Part shown: piece after piece, positions 61,121-64,000 of the stretch
Layout of the letters: each line of letters begins with the position of its first letter
Numbering within the stretch: the first letter of the stretch is position 1
Assembly (NCBI GenBank): GCA_003255025.1
Contig: QANY01008782.1
Coordinates: forward strand, 934,659-998,658
Direction of reading: 5' to 3'
Source of the DNA: Datisca glomerata
Lineage: Eukaryota; Streptophyta; Magnoliopsida; Cucurbitales; Datiscaceae
Length of the DNA stretch: 64,000 nucleotides
The notes under the pieces: model-generated
Database searches by the model: none
The model's input: the letters and a program-made list of their open reading frames with translations, nothing else
Told to the model about the DNA's origin: nothing
Position numbers and translations under genes: made by a program

Positions 61121-61861
61121 GACCAATAATATATAGCAACCTATTAAAATATAAATAATACATAATAATATAAAAACCAACATCAAAAGACCATCTAAAA
61201 CCAGGTTTAGAAGTCCTGCTATTTAAGGCTATTAAGATAAACATTACAATAAAAGATTATACATCCATAAGACTCAGCAATGAGCAATTAAATCAGATCC
61301 AAATTAGATCTAAACCAACTAAATTAGTATTACAAAGATCTAAACATGCCAACTGAATCAGAACTAAATAAGTATTACGTAGATCTAGAATTTTATCTCA
61401 AGCGTAAAGGCATCGAGGCGTCTAGGGGCTGGAGGTGTCGAGATGCTGTGATTTACGTTTAGGCGTCTCCTCTAAGATCTACTGCATGCATCAATGGTAG
61501 AATGAAGGATTGAGCTATTCTAAATCTAGACAAGATGAAGGCGTGCGTTGGGAGAGGAGCTCCAAAAATATTGCCATTGATGTGAAGGCATGGAGTTTCT
61601 CTGGACTAGATTTGGACATAATGAAGATGTGGGAGGAGGTATGAACTTATCGTCATTGAAGTGTAGGCATCGAGTTCGAGTTATTCTAAAGAAATGAAAA
61701 AAGGAATGAGAAAGGGAAAAAATACTATCTGGGATTCGAGGCTGAGGGTCTGCGTTCATGAATAATGTGAAGGATAGAAGAAGGAGAAAGAGAGATTCCT
61801 AGGTACGCTAACTTCATGTCTGAATCGAAGCTGCTAAGGAATTTGTGAGAAATTCTAGTTT

Positions 61862-61917
61862 CGATTGAGAGAGAGAGGGGGGGAGTGGGAGAGAAAGAGA
61901 GAGAGAGAGAGAGAGTA
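61862..61917. repeat. (GA)n-rich microsatellite in CACTA-2
   Basis: GA repeats with a short G run. A minus-strand frame across it is low-complexity Ser/Leu sequence, not a gene. Confidence 0.9.
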
Positions 61918-62568
61918 ACCAAAGACAGTCATCGAGAAGACAAAAATGATAAATTAAAAGTAAAATTAGGTTTAGATTGATTATATAGTGTGACATTTTC
62001 AGAAATAAAATGAACTTTGAGGTAAATAGTAATTTTTTTACACCATAAAACAATGACATGTTTTTTTTCCACTGTCATAATAAGAAGTTATATTGAGAGC
62101 CCAAAAAAATTAGCTGTCATAGTAGAGAACACATTTATGATAGCTAATTTTTGAGCTGTCATCTTACTCAAATTACCCCACCCTATACTATTTTTCTTTG
62201 ACAGATTTTAGAGAGCTGTCATTGTATCAAAGATGTGACTGTCATCTAAAGTCAAAATTGTAGTAGTGAGAGAGAGGAGAGAAGAGGCGAGAGAGAGTGG
62301 AGATGAGTCGAGAGAGAACCCTAGGTTCTCTGACTCGATCTCATGTTTCTCTGTTTCCAGATCTGAAAAAGTGAAAGATGGAAAGATAGAGAATTAGGGT
62401 TAGCATATAATGTGGCAATTTTATAATTATTGAATATTTTCAGTATAATGTAATGACAACTTAGTTTTCCACTATCATAATAGGTGAACTTATTATGACA
62501 AATTAAGTAAAACCTGTCATTTTAGCTTAAATCGGTTTTTTACACTCCAGAATCAGTTTTTAGTAGTG

Positions 62569-64000
62569 TTGTGATTTTATAATATCCTAGTGTTTTTGGA
62601 AGAACCTTATATTAATAGCTAGTTTAATTGAGCACGGATTCAATTTGAATTTCATTGATAGAGATATTGATATTTTTAGAAATGATTGCTTAACTACTAC
62701 TGCACATTTGATAAATAAACAGGTTATATAAAATCAATAGTTCCAATGATATGTGGCACTGAAGTAAATACTGATTTACAAAGGGTAGTAAAAGATTGAA
62801 GTTTGACTTAATCGATCTAACCTACTTGTATCACTTACGTTTTGGCCATATTAGCCTAGACATGATTAAAAAACTTACAAAGGATGGCCCATTGCATGCT
62901 TTAAGTGTGAGATCACTACTCACATGGGAATTATGTATAGAAGGTAAAATGACCAAGAGACCATTTTCAGTGAAAGGTGAAAGAGCCACCCAATGTATCA
63001 AACTCGTACATAGTGATGTATGTGGGTCATTGAATATCCAAGCAAGATGAGGTTATGAATATTTTGTAACCTTCACTGATGACTATTAGCGTTTTGGACA
63101 TGTTTATCTTATGCGCCAAAAGTTTGAAACTTATAAAAAGTTCAAAGAGTACAAGGCTATGGTTGAAAAGCAAATAGAGAAACAAATTAAAACACTACAA
63201 TCCGATCGTGGTGGAGAGTACTTGTGAGGAGAGTTCGAAGACTTTCTTAAGAAAGAATGTATTCTTTCTCAACTTACAACACCTGGCACTCTAGAATAGA
63301 ATGGTGAGTTAGAAAGAAATGATCAAACTATGATGGATATAATTAGATCCATGATGAGTTACTCATCCCTTCCAGATTTGTTTTGGGGATATGCCTTGGA
63401 AACATTAACATACATTCTGAACCAAGTTCCGTCAAATAGAGTGCCTAGCACGCCATATGAAAGATAAAGTGGACAAAAGTCATTCGTAAGCCAGCTTAGG
63501 ATGTAAGATGCCTGGCACATGTACTGAGACCAAAGACAGGTAAATTGGCTAGCCGATCAGAATTATGCATGTTTGTAGGATATCTTAAATGAATGAAGGT
63601 ATACGTCTTTTATAGTCTGACTGACAAGAAATAATTTTTTAGCATGGATGCACATTTTCTTGAGGAAGACTATATAGGAAGTTTGAAGCCGAGAAGCACA
63701 CTTGTGCTAGATGAATTATTGAGTGGGAGGTTAGTAACTCCCCAATCAGAACCTGTTCTCGATTCAATATTGGAAGGACTACAACAGGGACTGGAGCCTA
63801 CAGAGCCTCGACATAGTGGGAGGGTTGTGAAATAACATGTCAGGTACATGTCTTTATCGAGATGCATTAATGGCAGTCTCATATAAGGATCATGATGAAC
63901 ATGTCTCCTATTCATAGGCTATGGATGGTCTTGAAGCAAATCTATGACAAGAAGTCATGAACGTTGAGATACAATGGATGTACTCGAACGGAGTCTGGCA
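62569..64000 (+). pseudogene. Copia pol: pre-integrase, integrase and start of RT (right of CACTA-1)
   Basis: Reads SLIEHGFNLNFIDRD (62620-62670), then YLYHLRFGHISLDMIKKL (62820-62875) of GAG_pre-integrase. Integrase follows: KLVHSDVCGSL, a degenerate FTDDY, SDRGGEYL near 63200-63225, and ENGELERN-like near 63298-63320 in place of [10 protein letters not shown]. Next come the integrase C-terminus, a linker with RHSGRVV (63815-63835), and the start of RT: EVMNVEIQWMYSNGVW-like residues at the very end. Several stops (63049, 63090, 63228, 63297) make it inactive. It continues beyond the window. Confidence 0.87.

Larger units (their letters stand above)
56781..62268. mobile_element. CACTA-2, inner CACTA transposon carrying host-gene fragments
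   Basis: 5488 bp between CACTACTACAATTTTGRCYT at 56781 and its inverted copy ending at 62268; the perfect core is 15 bp, CACTACTACAATTTT. The insertion splits a tandem duplication, confirming both borders. Adjacent triplets are AGG and AGA, a possible 3-bp target duplication with one change. Subterminal repeats follow the left end, and diverged ones precede the right (62060-62240). Inside, on the minus strand, are fragments of TRAPPC8 and SMC2 and a LINE 3' end. No transposase was seen, so it is non-autonomous. Confidence 0.9.
50898..62568. mobile_element. CACTA-1, outer CACTA transposon (11.7 kb with insertions)
   Basis: The left end is CACTACTACAAAATGG (50898) and the right end is ATCAGTTTTTAGTAGTG (62568), giving a ~12-bp terminal inverted repeat CACTACTAMAAA. 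Subterminal repeats follow the left end. The insertion point lies between two parts of one copia polyprotein, which fixes the borders independently. The 3-bp flanks (ACG, TTG) do not match. No CACTA transposase was recognised, so it is probably non-autonomous. The interior holds a MULE remnant, a solo LTR and CACTA-2. Nothing was identified in 51200-52790, although short protein-like stretches occur on the minus strand. Confidence 0.82.
46936..64000 (+). mobile_element. Long-LTR Ty1/copia element split by CACTA-1; runs off the window
   Basis: LTR, primer site and gag (48745-50897) lie left of CACTA-1, and pre-integrase, integrase and the start of RT (62569-64000) lie right of it. The two sides join within the segment between protease and pre-integrase: SFDNSFMVL on the left and CDFII...FGRTL...SLIEHGFNLNFIDRD on the right match the order of this region in related copia elements. 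LTR length and gag type suggest a SIRE/Maximus- or TAR/Angela-like lineage, not resolved here. The 3' end is outside the window. Confidence 0.8.

Overview
The window is nuclear DNA from a flowering plant, very probably a eudicot. It has spliced genes with GT-AG introns, plant-type protein families (WNK8-like kinase, KIC-like EF-hand protein), AT-rich intergenic DNA with many microsatellites, and a dense load of plant transposon families: Ty1/copia, Tat-like Ty3/gypsy, L1-type LINEs with DUF4283 ORF1, CACTA, MULE and SINE. Single N bases inside homopolymers and dinucleotide runs show it is an assembled draft. The species cannot be named from the sequence.

Layout. 1-5 kb: a 37-bp satellite array, a second ~70-bp array and a SINE. 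5-12 kb: an L1-type LINE on the minus strand, split by the 3' part of a Tat-like gypsy element that carries a decayed antisense ORF with its own TATA box. 12-13 kb: a solo LTR-like repeat. 15-22 kb: a second minus-strand LINE (ORF1 plus the start of ORF2) interrupted by a structurally complete 4.5-kb Ty1/copia element with 5-bp target duplications. 24-44 kb is the gene island. It holds a WNK8-like kinase (+), an RNA polymerase III subunit C11 gene (-), a decayed copia copy with a MITE in its RNase H, a Yippee-like gene (+) and a KIC-like calcium sensor (+). 45-47 kb: another decayed copia copy (-). 46.9-64 kb: one large nest. A long-LTR copia element is split by CACTA-1 (50898-62568). CACTA-1 contains a MULE transposase remnant, a solo LTR and, near its right end, CACTA-2 (56781-62268).

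The most notable content is inside CACTA-2. It carries exon and intron fragments of two unrelated host genes on the minus strand: one encoding TRAPP subunit TRAPPC8/TRS85 and one encoding condensin SMC2. A LINE 3' end lies between them. This is gene capture (transduplication) by a CACTA element. A second notable pattern is a set of tiny insertions, each only about 6-21 bp and mostly ending in an A or T run, each bounded by a 15-20 bp direct repeat. Several share a core with the tail of the SINE at 5 kb.

The four intact host genes have unrelated roles: ion-balance and stress kinase signalling, tRNA/5S transcription, a small zinc-binding protein, and calcium control of a kinesin. Nothing suggests they act as a cluster. 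All gene models were spliced by eye from conserved protein sequence and GT-AG borders; no database search was run.
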